A stretch of DNA of 64,000 nt from Bacteroidota bacterium (GTDB lineage: Bacteria > Bacteroidota > Bacteroidia > Bacteroidales > Lentimicrobiaceae), in the NCBI GenBank assembly GCA_023441805.1, contig JAEZNO010000021.1, positions 1-64,000 on the forward strand. Direction: 5' to 3'. Positions 44,328 to 52,964 of the stretch are shown piece after piece. The position numbers and the translations under genes are program-made. Below the pieces are notes generated by a model that saw only the letters and a list, made by a program, of their open reading frames with translations, was not told the origin of the DNA and did no database searches. Numbering within the stretch: the first letter of the stretch is position 1; the number at the start of each line of letters is the position of its first letter.

Positions 44328-44371
44328 GTACTTATGTGGAGTTCATGTGGACTTAATGTTGACTTAATGTG
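44328..44371. repeat. four imperfect 11-bp tandem repeats
   Basis: Units in strict 11-bp register: GTACTTATGTG (44328), GAGTTCATGTG (44339), GACTTAATGTT (44350), GACTTAATGTG (44361). Inverted relatives, ACATAAGT and AACATTAGT, lie at 44284-44303. Spacing near one helical turn suggests a protein-binding array. Confidence 0.65.
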
Positions 44372-44640
44372 TAGCTAACAATTTAACAGTACATACCAAT
44401 CCATTTAAAAAAACTATTTTTTTAGCTAAAACACTGCAAAAAAAAATCTCATTTTGATCGACTAGTCTTCCAAAAATGGTTAGCTCACTAATCTTGTTTT
44501 CACATGTCCGGTTCTGGATTGATCGGACTCCGCTTAAGTGGTTCGATTGGGCTCAACTATCCCATAGGAAGCCCATAGATTTGCAAGGCAAATTAACAAT
44601 TCATCACTGAATATTTTGTAATTTTATGCGTTGAAATACA
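44372..44640. other. intergenic stretch with nested hairpins, no gene
   Basis: No convincing ORF is present. After A/T-rich runs, a higher-GC stretch contains GTCCG (44506-44510) pairing with CGGAC (44524-44528), then GGGCT (44549-44553) with AGCCC (44570-44574), enclosing CTAT-CCC-ATAG. It may be the structured leader of the gene at 44654 or a small RNA. Confidence 0.4.
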
Positions 44641-44642
44641 TA

Positions 44643-44648
44643 GGGAGG
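44643..44648 (+). promoter_or_regulatory. Shine-Dalgarno-like site
   Basis: GGGAGG five bases before the ATG at 44654, unusual in this window where such sites are nearly absent. It supports the start. Confidence 0.55.
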
Positions 44649-44653
44649 TTTTT

Positions 44654-45310
44654 ATGAGACATATAATAACAATAGTTGCTATTTTGCTACTTCCATTCCT
44701 TGTTAAAGGACAAGAAATCAATGACCTTACCGATATTCAGACGGCTAGTAGTGGGATATTTTCAGCAGTAACACCCGTAAATAATCCTTTTTTACCTTTT
44801 AGTACTTCTTTATCAACAGGATTTACTTTTGGAAACCTATATTCTGGTAACTACTTTCAATCTTCAATAAACCCGGCTATTATATTTCCGGTAAATAAGC
44901 GTTTATCGGTATCAACCGGGCTTACTTACTCATATACAAGATTAAATGAAGTACCTTTCCTGGATTTAAATTCAGGTTCAGTAAAAGATATCTCAACTGA
45001 TTTAAATACATTAACAATCAGTGCTTCAGGATTGTACAGGATCAATGATAAGTTACACATGACAGGATCAGTTTATAAAACTTTGAATCCATCATTTAAT
45101 GCACGTCTCAATCCGGAGGCGTTACAAATGGAAGCTAAAGGAGTAAGTGTTGGTTTTGGATATCAACTAAATGAAAAAACATTTATTGGTGCAGAATTGA
45201 GAATGGAACAAGGAAACTCAAATTTTTACAATCCCTATAACTCACCATTTGATAATAGCAACAGTTTGTTTAACAGAAATTCCTATTTCCCGGGATTTAG
45301 GCCTTTCTGA
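44654..45310 (+). CDS. secreted beta-rich protein of unknown function
   Basis: A 218-residue exported protein with signal peptide (about 1-19, VKGQE). The mature part is rich in Ser, Asn and aromatic residues in alternating pattern (LSTGFTFGNLYSGNYF, LSVSTGLTYSYTRL, LHMTGSVYKTL, VSVGFGYQLNEKTFIGAEL), like a small outer-membrane beta-barrel. The tail is Asn/Phe-rich and ends FPGFRPF. No family recognised. A 55-residue membrane ORF follows. Confidence 0.65.
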   Translation: MRHIITIVAILLLPFLVKGQEINDLTDIQTASSGIFSAVTPVNNPFLPFSTSLSTGFTFGNLYSGNYFQSSINPAIIFPVNKRLSVSTGLTYSYTRLNEVPFLDLNSGSVKDISTDLNTLTISASGLYRINDKLHMTGSVYKTLNPSFNARLNPEALQMEAKGVSVGFGYQLNEKTFIGAELRMEQGNSNFYNPYNSPFDNSNSLFNRNSYFPGFRPF

Positions 45311-45331
45311 TTCTTTAACCATCAGCCATTT

Positions 45332-45499
45332 ATGAATAAAGGAATTTTAATTATTCTCCTTATCCTGAATATTGTAGTCCTGTTAGGACAGATTTGGCCT
45401 GAAGGAGCACCACCATTTGCCAGGATAGTTAATATTATTTTTCTTGCATTAACACTGATTTTTTTCATCAGGCAATTAACAAGTAATAAATCGAATTAA
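45332..45499 (+). CDS. small two-helix membrane protein
   Basis: A 55-codon ORF, 21 bp after the previous gene. The product has two hydrophobic helices (about 4-19 and 33-47) flanking WPEGAPPFAR, and a polar end QLTSNKSN. No family recognised. The clean helix-loop-helix layout and operon position argue that it is real, but homologs would be needed. Confidence 0.5.
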   Translation: MNKGILIILLILNIVVLLGQIWPEGAPPFARIVNIIFLALTLIFFIRQLTSNKSN

Positions 45500-45500
45500 C

Positions 45501-45537
45501 AGAAAAAAAAACTGCTCCATGACCAGTGGAGCAGTTT
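45501..45537 (-). terminator. terminator of the small minus-strand gene
   Basis: AAACTGCTCCA (45509-45519) pairs with TGGAGCAGTTT (45527-45537); reading on the minus strand the stem is followed by a run of eight T. Confidence 0.85.
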
Positions 45538-45556
45538 CAATTAACCAACATTACTA

Positions 45557-45757
45557 TTAATTGAGCAAGACCAAATGTACTTTGTCTGAATTAGATTCCG
45601 GAATGACAGACAAAGCTTTTGAATAGTTTAAAAGATTACGAATTACCGACTTGCTTGGCTCTGACTCATCAAAATTTTCTCCTTTTAACTGAAGATTAGT
45701 TTTGTTTAAGTCAGTATTATCAAATCTTACTTTAAAGTGTGTAAAGTTTATTGTCAT
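45557..45757 (-). CDS. small conserved-looking protein downstream of the sigma factor
   Basis: A 66-residue soluble protein (MTINFTHFKVRFDNTDLNKT...) with no recognised motif. It begins 88 bp after the end of the sigma factor gene on the same strand and ends just before a proper terminator, which supports expression. Its function is unknown; it is too small for a usual membrane anti-sigma factor. Confidence 0.5.
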   Translation of the reverse strand: MTINFTHFKVRFDNTDLNKTNLQLKGENFDESEPSKSVIRNLLNYSKALSVIPESNSDKVHLVLLN

Positions 45758-45845
45758 AGGCTAGTTTGGTTTTGTTATATAAATCAACGTGACCAAAATG
45801 CCAATTATTATCTTTAAAGTAAGATTTTTTATTCGTAAAGTTAAA

Positions 45846-46433
45846 TTAGAGTGAAAGCTTAATTTCTTTAACATCAATCATTTTTCTAAGATTGATGAGT
45901 GCATACCTCATCCTTCCCAAAGCAGTGTTGATACTTACATCGGTTTGTTCGGCAATTTCCTTAAAACTCATATCAGCATAGTGCCTCATGATAAGTACCT
46001 GCTTTTGTTCCGGTGGAAGGAATTCAATCATATCTCTTATTTCCTGATGAATTTGTTCGAGAATGATTCTATCCTCAACAGATTCTTCATAAACTTTAAG
46101 ATTATCGATGATATTGAAATCATCATTTTGATTATCCAGAATCGGAAGACGTTTAGCTTTACGGAAGTAATCGATTACAAGGTTATGAGCGATACGCATA
46201 ACCCACTGTAAGAATTTCCCTTCGTCTTTATAGTTCCCTGATCTGAGAGTATTGATTACCTTAATGAAGGTATCCTGAAAGATATCATCAGAAGTTTGTT
46301 TATCCTTGATGACAAGATGAATGTAAGTGAAAACTTTGGTTTTGTGGCGGTTAATTAACTGCTCAAGATAGTTTTCATTTCCAGATAAATATCCACTTAT
46401 TAGCTCCTGATCGCTAACGTTCTGGGCAAACAT
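45846..46433 (-). CDS. ECF-type RNA polymerase sigma factor
   Basis: A 195-residue sigma-70 family factor. Region 2 (SDDIFQDTFIKVINTL, KFLQWVMRIAHNLVIDYFRKAK) binds the core and -10 DNA, and region 4 (LPPEQKQVLIMRHYADMSFKEIAEQTDVSINTALGRMRYALINLRK) holds the helix-turn-helix for -35. Such factors switch on defined stress or envelope regulons. No FecR-type anti-sigma gene is adjacent, so it is not of the FecI-SusCD class. Confidence 0.93.
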   Translation of the reverse strand: MFAQNVSDQELISGYLSGNENYLEQLINRHKTKVFTYIHLVIKDKQTSDDIFQDTFIKVINTLRSGNYKDEGKFLQWVMRIAHNLVIDYFRKAKRLPILDNQNDDFNIIDNLKVYEESVEDRIILEQIHQEIRDMIEFLPPEQKQVLIMRHYADMSFKEIAEQTDVSINTALGRMRYALINLRKMIDVKEIKLSL

Positions 46434-46437
46434 GGCG

Positions 46438-46446
46438 CCTCCTTTT
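46438..46446 (-). promoter_or_regulatory. strong Shine-Dalgarno site of the sigma factor gene
   Basis: AAAAGGAGG on the minus strand, four bases before the ATG at 46433. It is unusual for this phylum and fixes the start. Confidence 0.6.
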
Positions 46447-46579
46447 ATGTTAGTAATTAAAAGCGTAGAAATTTATCCGATAATGTTCCTCCTATATTTT
46501 GTTAAACTCTGAAACAGTTATTTTGAAGAAAGGTTTAGCAACCTCTTTCCAGAACAAATGTATGACAAAAAAGCTTACA

Positions 46580-46613
46580 TTGCAATAAAGACGCAAAAAA
46601 AAAATTAATTTTG
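46580..46613 (+). promoter_or_regulatory. promoter of uvrA
   Basis: TTG at 46580-46582, a 23-bp spacer and TAATTTTG at 46606-46613, 20 bp before the uvrA ATG. Confidence 0.55.
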
Positions 46614-46633
46614 CCATTTGAAAGGCCTGATGA

Positions 46634-49429
46634 ATGCATCATAACGATTTGAAACAGAGTATTCTGATTAAAGGAGCCCGTGTCCATAATCTCAAAAATA
46701 TTAATCTTGAAATACCCCGTAATAACTTTATAGTTTTTACAGGTTTATCAGGTTCAGGGAAATCATCACTTGCTTTTGATACTTTATATGCTGAAGGTCA
46801 GCGGCGATATGTTGAGAGCTTAAGTGCATATGCACGGCAATTTCTTGGGCGAATTACAAAACCCGAAGTCGATCAGATTATTGGTATCTCTCCAGCTATA
46901 GCAATAGAGCAAAAAGTAATATCGCGAAATCCAAGATCTACAGTAGGCACATCCACTGAAATATATGAATATGTTAAACTACTTTTTGCCAGGATAGGTA
47001 AAACATATTCTCCTGTATCAGGTAAGGTAGTAAAAAGACATTCGGTGAATGATGTTGTATCGTGGTTAATGGCACAACAGGATGAAACTAAGACAACTAT
47101 CCTTTGTCCTTTATTACTTAAACATGGTCGGACACTTGAGCAGCAGTTAAAGATTTTACTCCAGCAGGGGTTTAACAGAGTAATGTTTGATAAAGAAGTA
47201 ATCAGGATAGAAGAACTTCTTAAATCGAAGCTCAATGATGAAGCCGTTTACTTTCTTGTAATCGATAGAGTAACAATCCGAAAAGATGATCAGGATATGT
47301 TATCGCAACTCTCTGATTCTGTCCAAACTGCATTTTACGAAGGTGACGGAGAGTGCATATGTATCACTGAAATAGGTGGTAAACAATGGCATGAGAGGTT
47401 TTCCAACAGGTTTGAATCTGATGGAATGACATTTGAAGAGCCTTCTGTCAACTTATTCAGTTTTAACAATCCATTTGGTGCCTGCAAAACCTGTGAAGGG
47501 TATGGAAGCATTATTGGCATTGATGAAGATCTGGTTATACCAAACAAAAGCCTCTCGATATATGAAGATGCAGTCGCCTGTTGGAAAGGTGATAAAATGA
47601 GCGAATGGAAAGATGAGCTTGTCAATAATGCATACAAATTCAACTTTCCCATCCATAAACCCTGGTATGAACTAACGGATGATCAGAAATTACTCGTTTG
47701 GCAAGGTAACAAGTACTTTAAAGGCATTAATTCTTTCTTCGAATATGTTCAGGAGCAAACCTATAAAATTCAATATAGGGTGCTATTATCGCGTTATAGA
47801 GGTAAGACTGTTTGTCCCGATTGTCGAGGTAGTCGTTTGCGAAAAGATGCAAACTACGTAAAGATCAATGGGTATACAGTTACCGATATTGTGCTTATGC
47901 CGGTTAGCAAAGCACTTAATGTCTTCAAGAACCTTGATTTGGATGCAAATGAGAGACAAATTGCACAACGACTTCTGGTTGAGATAGTGAACCGACTACA
48001 ATTTCTATTTGATGTCGGACTAGGATATCTTACGCTGAACAGGCTTTCATCAACTTTGTCAGGTGGAGAATCACAAAGAATAAATCTTGCAACTTCACTT
48101 GGTAGTAGTTTAGTAGGGTCAATGTACATTCTTGATGAACCAAGCATCGGATTACATCCACGCGATACTCATCTTCTTATTAAAGTACTCAAACAACTTA
48201 AAAATCTGGGTAATTCTGTCATAGTGGTTGAGCACGATGAAGAAATCATGAGGCAAGCCGATTATATAGTAGATATCGGACCATTGGCCGGAGAACATGG
48301 GGGTGAGATTGTGTTTCAGGGAACATTTGACAGCTTAGTTAATGCAGATAACAGTCTTACAGCAAAGTACCTTACCGGACAGATGAAGATTGACCTGCCA
48401 CGTACCAGACGTAAGTGGAGTGATTATATTGAATTATCAGGTGTAAGGGAAAATAATCTTAAAGGGTTTAATATAAAGTTCCCGCTCAACGTACTTGTAG
48501 CAGTTACAGGAGTCAGTGGATCAGGAAAGACCTCACTGGTAAAAAGAATACTATATCCGGCTCTGAAGAAAATTTATGGAGGATACGGCGATAAGACAGG
48601 TAGGTTTGATAAAATAGAAGGTGATTACAATAGGTTGTCAGATGTTGAAATGGTAGATCAAAATCCGATTGGAAGATCATCGAGGTCAAATCCTGTTACT
48701 TACGTTAAAGCTTATGATGAGATTAGAGCACTATTTGCGGATCTGCCATTAGCTAAGACAAGAGGATATAAACCGGGTTTCTTTAGTTTTAATGTAGAAG
48801 GTGGGCGTTGCGAAGAATGCGAAGGTGAAGGTGTAGTTGAAATCGGTATGCAATTCATGGCTGATATTCATCTGGTCTGTGAAAGCTGTAAAGGAAAGCG
48901 TTTCAAGGAGGAAGTCCTGGATATCAAGTATAATGACAAGAACATTTCCGATATTCTTGATATGACCATTGATCAGGCTATATCATTTTTTGGGAATGGT
49001 AAAAGCAACAGCAATGAATCGAAAATAGTATCCAGATTACAACCCTTAGCCGATACAGGATTGGGATACTTAAGATTAGGACAATCGTCCGATACTTTAA
49101 GTGGTGGGGAAGCACAAAGAATTAAACTGGCAAGTTTTTTAATTAAAGGAACTACTGATAAACCTACACTGTTCATTTTTGATGAACCGACTACAGGATT
49201 GCATTTCCACGATATCAAAAAGCTGCTTGACTCTTTTAATGCGTTGATAGCCAAAGGACATAGTGTGATTGTCATAGAGCATAATCCTGATGTTATTAAG
49301 TGTGCTGACTGGATTATCGATCTTGGTCCGGAAGGTGGTGATGAAGGTGGCTATCTTGTATACGAAGGCATACCTGACAATATTAAGACCGCCGAGAATT
49401 CATATACTGCAAAATTTCTAAAATTATAA
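46634..49429 (+). CDS. uvrA: excinuclease ABC subunit A
   Basis: A 931-residue DNA-damage recognition ATPase of nucleotide excision repair. Two ABC modules are complete: Walker A GLSGSGKSSLAF and GVSGSGKTSLVK, signatures LSGGESQRINLA and LSGGEAQRIKLA, and Walker B regions YILDEPSIGL and FIFDEPTTGL. Zinc modules contain CKTCEGYG, CPDCRGSR, CEECEGEG and CESCKGKR. The start contains SILIKGARVHNLKNINLEIPR. Normal length. Confidence 0.98.
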   Translation: MHHNDLKQSILIKGARVHNLKNINLEIPRNNFIVFTGLSGSGKSSLAFDTLYAEGQRRYVESLSAYARQFLGRITKPEVDQIIGISPAIAIEQKVISRNPRSTVGTSTEIYEYVKLLFARIGKTYSPVSGKVVKRHSVNDVVSWLMAQQDETKTTILCPLLLKHGRTLEQQLKILLQQGFNRVMFDKEVIRIEELLKSKLNDEAVYFLVIDRVTIRKDDQDMLSQLSDSVQTAFYEGDGECICITEIGGKQWHERFSNRFESDGMTFEEPSVNLFSFNNPFGACKTCEGYGSIIGIDEDLVIPNKSLSIYEDAVACWKGDKMSEWKDELVNNAYKFNFPIHKPWYELTDDQKLLVWQGNKYFKGINSFFEYVQEQTYKIQYRVLLSRYRGKTVCPDCRGSRLRKDANYVKINGYTVTDIVLMPVSKALNVFKNLDLDANERQIAQRLLVEIVNRLQFLFDVGLGYLTLNRLSSTLSGGESQRINLATSLGSSLVGSMYILDEPSIGLHPRDTHLLIKVLKQLKNLGNSVIVVEHDEEIMRQADYIVDIGPLAGEHGGEIVFQGTFDSLVNADNSLTAKYLTGQMKIDLPRTRRKWSDYIELSGVRENNLKGFNIKFPLNVLVAVTGVSGSGKTSLVKRILYPALKKIYGGYGDKTGRFDKIEGDYNRLSDVEMVDQNPIGRSSRSNPVTYVKAYDEIRALFADLPLAKTRGYKPGFFSFNVEGGRCEECEGEGVVEIGMQFMADIHLVCESCKGKRFKEEVLDIKYNDKNISDILDMTIDQAISFFGNGKSNSNESKIVSRLQPLADTGLGYLRLGQSSDTLSGGEAQRIKLASFLIKGTTDKPTLFIFDEPTTGLHFHDIKKLLDSFNALIAKGHSVIVIEHNPDVIKCADWIIDLGPEGGDEGGYLVYEGIPDNIKTAENSYTAKFLKL

Positions 49430-49588
49430 GTAAAAACTGTACTATTTACTTAGTTACATTTGTTTAAAAGTGTTATTAAGCTATAAATACAATAAGTTTT
49501 TAAAGAAATTCTTCAGGCAGTAATAATAACTTTTGTATCTTAGAGGAATTAAAAAAGTAGCATATTATCAAAAGCTAACAATCAATCT

Positions 49589-51298
49589 ATGGATATCAGC
49601 GAAAACAACTTATCAAACTCATCAGATATTCAGAAACTGAGGCAGGAAATTGAACATCTGAAATCAGAACTTAGCAAACTTGAATACCTTAAATTACAGG
49701 AAAGTGAACTCATTAAGGCTAAAGAAGATGCCGAGGTTGAGAATAGGATGAAGTCTGATTTTCTCGCTATGATGAGCCATGAGATCCGCACACCAATGAA
49801 TGGTGTAATTGGTATGACAAGCCTGTTGATGGATACACCTTTAAATCCCGAACAGAGAAATTATGTAGAAACATTAAGGATCAGTTCGGATAATTTAATG
49901 ACTATCATCAATGACATTCTTGATTTTTCTAAGATCGAATCAGGTAAGATGGCTCTTGAGGAATCACCTTTTGAATTACGTAATTGCATTGAGGATTCTC
50001 TTGATATGTTTGCTCCTAAAGCTATTGAAAAGGGAATTGATTTATTATATCTGATTCAACCTGATGTATCACCATTCCTTGTTGGAGATGCTAATCGTAT
50101 TAAACAGATAATGGTTAACCTTATTAACAATGCAATAAAGTTTACCGAAGAAGGTGAGATTTTTATTTCAATCGAAAAAACAGGTGAAGGTGATGGTTAT
50201 CAGGAACTATTATTCTCAATTAAAGATAGCGGAATAGGCATTGCCAAAGAAAAAATTGATATCTTATTTGAAGCATTTACACAAGCCGATGCTACAACAA
50301 CCCGTCGATATGGTGGTACAGGATTAGGTCTTGCCATTGCCAAGCACTTAATTAACTTAATGGGTGGAAACATTTGGGTTGAGAGCAAATTAGGGAAAGG
50401 ATCAACCTTCTTCTTTAATCTCAAGCTCGCTACATCAGGTATTGGGAAAACTAAGTTATATGTTCGTGGACAAATTCCTGAACTTAAAAATAGCAGAGTC
50501 TTGATTGTTGACGATAATGAGACTAACCGACACATCTTCACATTACAATTTGAATCATGGGGAATGATACCTTGCACAGCAAAATCAGGAATGGAAGCTC
50601 TTGAAATCATTGAAGAGCAAGAAGAACCATTTGATTTAGCTGTTGTCGACATGCAAATGCCTTCAATGGACGGACTGGAACTTGGAAGAAGAATTAAGGA
50701 AATTCCATTTAAAGGTGATATCCCAATGATTATGCTTACCTCTCTGGGGAAAATTAATAAGCTTCCGACTGAGATATTTGATTCACAGCTCTCAAAGCCT
50801 ATCAAATTAGCAGAACTCTTTGAAGAAGTGCTGAGAGTAATTGCTGAAACAAGAAACAGCAGAACAAATTTAGCCGACCATAATATTGATAAAAATCTTG
50901 CCGAAAAGTTGCCTCTGCGCATATTATTGGCCGAGGATAACATAACAAATCAGGACCTTGTGATCACTCTATTAAGTAAGATGGGGTATAAAATTGATGC
51001 AGTAGAAAATGGACGCAAAGTTTTGGAAATGTTAGACAGGAAGAAATACGATATCATTCTTATGGATATCCAAATGCCTGTTATGAATGGAATGGAAGCT
51101 ACCAAGTTGATTTGTGAGCGTTTTCCTGAAAATGAAAGACCAAAGATAATTGCCATCACAGCAAACGCCATGTCGGGTGACCGTGAAAGATATCTTGCAG
51201 CCGGCATGGTTGACTATCTTCCTAAACCAATAAAATTCAAGGATGTACAAGCAGTACTAATTAAATGGGGCAAGAAGAAACCTGAACCGGCAAAGTAA
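49589..51298 (+). CDS. soluble hybrid histidine kinase with two receiver domains
   Basis: A 569-residue cytoplasmic protein without membrane segments or a recognisable sensor domain. An N-terminal coiled coil (about 12-50) leads to the His-containing dimerisation motif FLAMMSHEIRTPMNGVIGM, an ATPase domain (NLINNAIKFTEEG, DSGIGI, GGTGLGLAI), and two receivers: the first with VDDNE, AVVDMQMP and SKP, the second with AEDN, LMDIQMP and PKP, both intact. It must pass phosphate to a separate Hpt protein; the one at 25.8 kb is a candidate. Input signal unknown. Confidence 0.93.
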   Translation: MDISENNLSNSSDIQKLRQEIEHLKSELSKLEYLKLQESELIKAKEDAEVENRMKSDFLAMMSHEIRTPMNGVIGMTSLLMDTPLNPEQRNYVETLRISSDNLMTIINDILDFSKIESGKMALEESPFELRNCIEDSLDMFAPKAIEKGIDLLYLIQPDVSPFLVGDANRIKQIMVNLINNAIKFTEEGEIFISIEKTGEGDGYQELLFSIKDSGIGIAKEKIDILFEAFTQADATTTRRYGGTGLGLAIAKHLINLMGGNIWVESKLGKGSTFFFNLKLATSGIGKTKLYVRGQIPELKNSRVLIVDDNETNRHIFTLQFESWGMIPCTAKSGMEALEIIEEQEEPFDLAVVDMQMPSMDGLELGRRIKEIPFKGDIPMIMLTSLGKINKLPTEIFDSQLSKPIKLAELFEEVLRVIAETRNSRTNLADHNIDKNLAEKLPLRILLAEDNITNQDLVITLLSKMGYKIDAVENGRKVLEMLDRKKYDIILMDIQMPVMNGMEATKLICERFPENERPKIIAITANAMSGDRERYLAAGMVDYLPKPIKFKDVQAVLIKWGKKKPEPAK

Positions 51299-51347
51299 TT
51301 CCATAAAATAATCTCCCGGATATAGTTTATTGGAAAATGTAAAGTAG

Positions 51348-51386
51348 TAGAGGCTGTCTTGAATTTGGGCAGCCTCTATTTTTTTT
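51348..51386 (+). terminator. terminator after the hybrid kinase, AGAGGCTG stem
   Basis: TAGAGGCTG (51348-51356) pairs with CAGCCTCTA (51370-51378), then eight T. Confidence 0.9.
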
Positions 51387-51436
51387 AATTCAACTACTGA
51401 AGTGACTTACTAAATCTGGTACATTGGTTAAATCAA

Positions 51437-51444
51437 TACCTTTG
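51437..51444 (+). promoter_or_regulatory. -7 element of the glycosyltransferase gene
   Basis: TACCTTTG matches TAnnTTTG, 19 bp before the ATG at 51464. Confidence 0.45.
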
Positions 51445-51463
51445 CACGATTCAAGACTCTAAC

Positions 51464-52333
51464 ATGAAAATTTCAGGATTTACCTTCATACGCAATGCTA
51501 TAAAATACGATTACCCAATTTTAGAAGCAATTAGATCAATCCTTCCATTATGTGATGAAGTAGTTGTTGCTGTCGGGAATAGTGAAGATGAGACCAGATT
51601 GTTGATTGAAAGCATTAATGATCAAAAAATCAAGATTATTGAAACTGTCTGGGATGATTCACTCAGAGAAGGTGGCAAAGTTCTGGCTGTAGAAACTGAC
51701 AAAGCATTTGATGCAATCAGTCCTGATAGCGATTGGGCATTCTATATTCAAGGGGATGAGGTTTTGCATGAAAGATACATCCCTGCAATTAAAGAAGGTA
51801 TGGAAAGGTGGTTACATGATAAGAATGTTGAAGGCCTTTTGTTTGATTATCAACATTTTTATGGCTCATATGATTTTGTTGGAGACAGTCGCCGATGGTA
51901 TAGACGGGAAGTTAGGATTATTCGCAATGATAAGCAAATTAGGTCATTTAAAGACGCCCAGGGATTCAGGAAGAATAATCAGCCACTTAAAGTAAAAAAA
52001 ATAAATGCAGTGATGTATCATTATGGGTGGGTTAAACCTCCTGAAGCACAACAAGCTAAACAACAATCATTTAATAAATTGTGGCACTCAGACGAGTGGG
52101 TAGAAAAAAAGATTCCCAAAGTTGACTCCTTCGATTACTCAAATATAGATTCGCTTGCTTATTTCAAAGGTACACATCCAGAAGTTATGAGAGAAAGAAT
52201 TGAAGCGCTAAATTGGAAATTTACGTTTGATCCTAGCAAGAAGAAATTACCCCTGAAATCAGTAGTGTTACACTCTATTGAGAAACTAACCGGCTGGCGA
52301 CCCGGTGAATATAGAAATTACAGGATGATCTGA
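51464..52333 (+). CDS. glycosyltransferase family 2-like protein
   Basis: A 289-residue soluble protein. It opens with ISGFTFIRNAIKYDYPILEAI, the nucleotide-sugar-binding start of GT-A folds, and has LCDEVVVAVGNSEDET and, as a probable DxD-equivalent, IQGDEVLHE. The second half (WYRREVRIIRN, KKINAVMYHYGWVKPP) is typical of small bacterial GT2 members decorating envelope glycans. No adjacent polysaccharide genes help to identify the acceptor. Confidence 0.82.
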   Translation: MKISGFTFIRNAIKYDYPILEAIRSILPLCDEVVVAVGNSEDETRLLIESINDQKIKIIETVWDDSLREGGKVLAVETDKAFDAISPDSDWAFYIQGDEVLHERYIPAIKEGMERWLHDKNVEGLLFDYQHFYGSYDFVGDSRRWYRREVRIIRNDKQIRSFKDAQGFRKNNQPLKVKKINAVMYHYGWVKPPEAQQAKQQSFNKLWHSDEWVEKKIPKVDSFDYSNIDSLAYFKGTHPEVMRERIEALNWKFTFDPSKKKLPLKSVVLHSIEKLTGWRPGEYRNYRMI

Positions 52334-52363
52334 CAGTATAGAGGTAATCTTATTGATTTTTCG

Positions 52364-52371
52364 TATTTTTG
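52364..52371 (+). promoter_or_regulatory. -7 element of the DUF5606 gene
   Basis: TATTTTTG matches TAnnTTTG, 20 bp before the ATG at 52392. Confidence 0.45.
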
Positions 52372-52391
52372 CAGCATATTAAACTGTTGTT

Positions 52392-52904
52392 ATGAATCTT
52401 AAAGATATTATGGCCATTGCCGGTAAGCCGGGATTATACAAGATGGTTGCTACTGCAAAAAATGGCGTTGTTGTTGAAAATATTGTTGATCATAAGCGAA
52501 TTCAGGCATTTTCATCAGATAAAGTAAGCAGCCTGGAAGAAATTAGTATCTATACCGAGACAGGAGATATGCCTCTTAAAGAAGCAATTGGTAAGATTTA
52601 TCAAAAACTCGAAGGCAAACCTACTCCTGAACTAAAAGGTGATAATAACAAGATTAAAGAATTCTTCAATGAAGTACTTCCTGAATATGATAATGACAGA
52701 GTTTATGTCTCTCATATGCAGAAGATTTTAAGCTGGTATAACCTATTGTTGGAGCAGAATATGCTATTACCTGAAACTGATGAAGTGAAAGAAGAACACC
52801 AGGATGAAGTTGTTGAGACACCAACTGATACTGAAATAAAGGATACGTCGCAGAAAAAGACATCCTCGACTAAAAAGAAAGAAGTAAGTAATGACAAAGA
52901 ATAA
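52392..52904 (+). CDS. DUF5606 family protein
   Basis: A 170-residue soluble protein. The first 130 residues (MNLKDIMAIAGKPGLYKMVA, ENIVDHKRIQAFSSDKVSSLEEISIYTETGDMPL, DNDRVYVSHMQKILSWYNLL) fit DUF5606, a phylum-specific family of unknown function. The last 40 residues are Glu/Thr/Lys-rich and probably disordered. Confidence 0.8.
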   Translation: MNLKDIMAIAGKPGLYKMVATAKNGVVVENIVDHKRIQAFSSDKVSSLEEISIYTETGDMPLKEAIGKIYQKLEGKPTPELKGDNNKIKEFFNEVLPEYDNDRVYVSHMQKILSWYNLLLEQNMLLPETDEVKEEHQDEVVETPTDTEIKDTSQKKTSSTKKKEVSNDKE

Positions 52905-52912
52905 GAGTTAAT

Positions 52913-52938
52913 AAGTCCGTTTTCAGACGGACTTTTTT
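52913..52938 (+). terminator. terminator after the DUF5606 gene
   Basis: AAGTCCGT (52913-52920) and ACGGACTT (52927-52934) form a perfect 8-bp stem with a TTTCAG loop, followed by T residues. Confidence 0.88.
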
Positions 52939-52964
52939 ATAACTTTAAATTTCAATTGCAAAGT

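Noticed and set aside
46873..47235. 120-codon minus-strand frame
   Set aside because: Antisense to the ATPase core of uvrA; low-complexity content and no start context.
50200..50943. 247-codon open frame on the minus strand
   Set aside because: It is fully antisense to the first receiver and ATPase part of the hybrid kinase, whose motifs are intact, and encodes Ser/Leu-rich sequence without motifs. A shadow frame.
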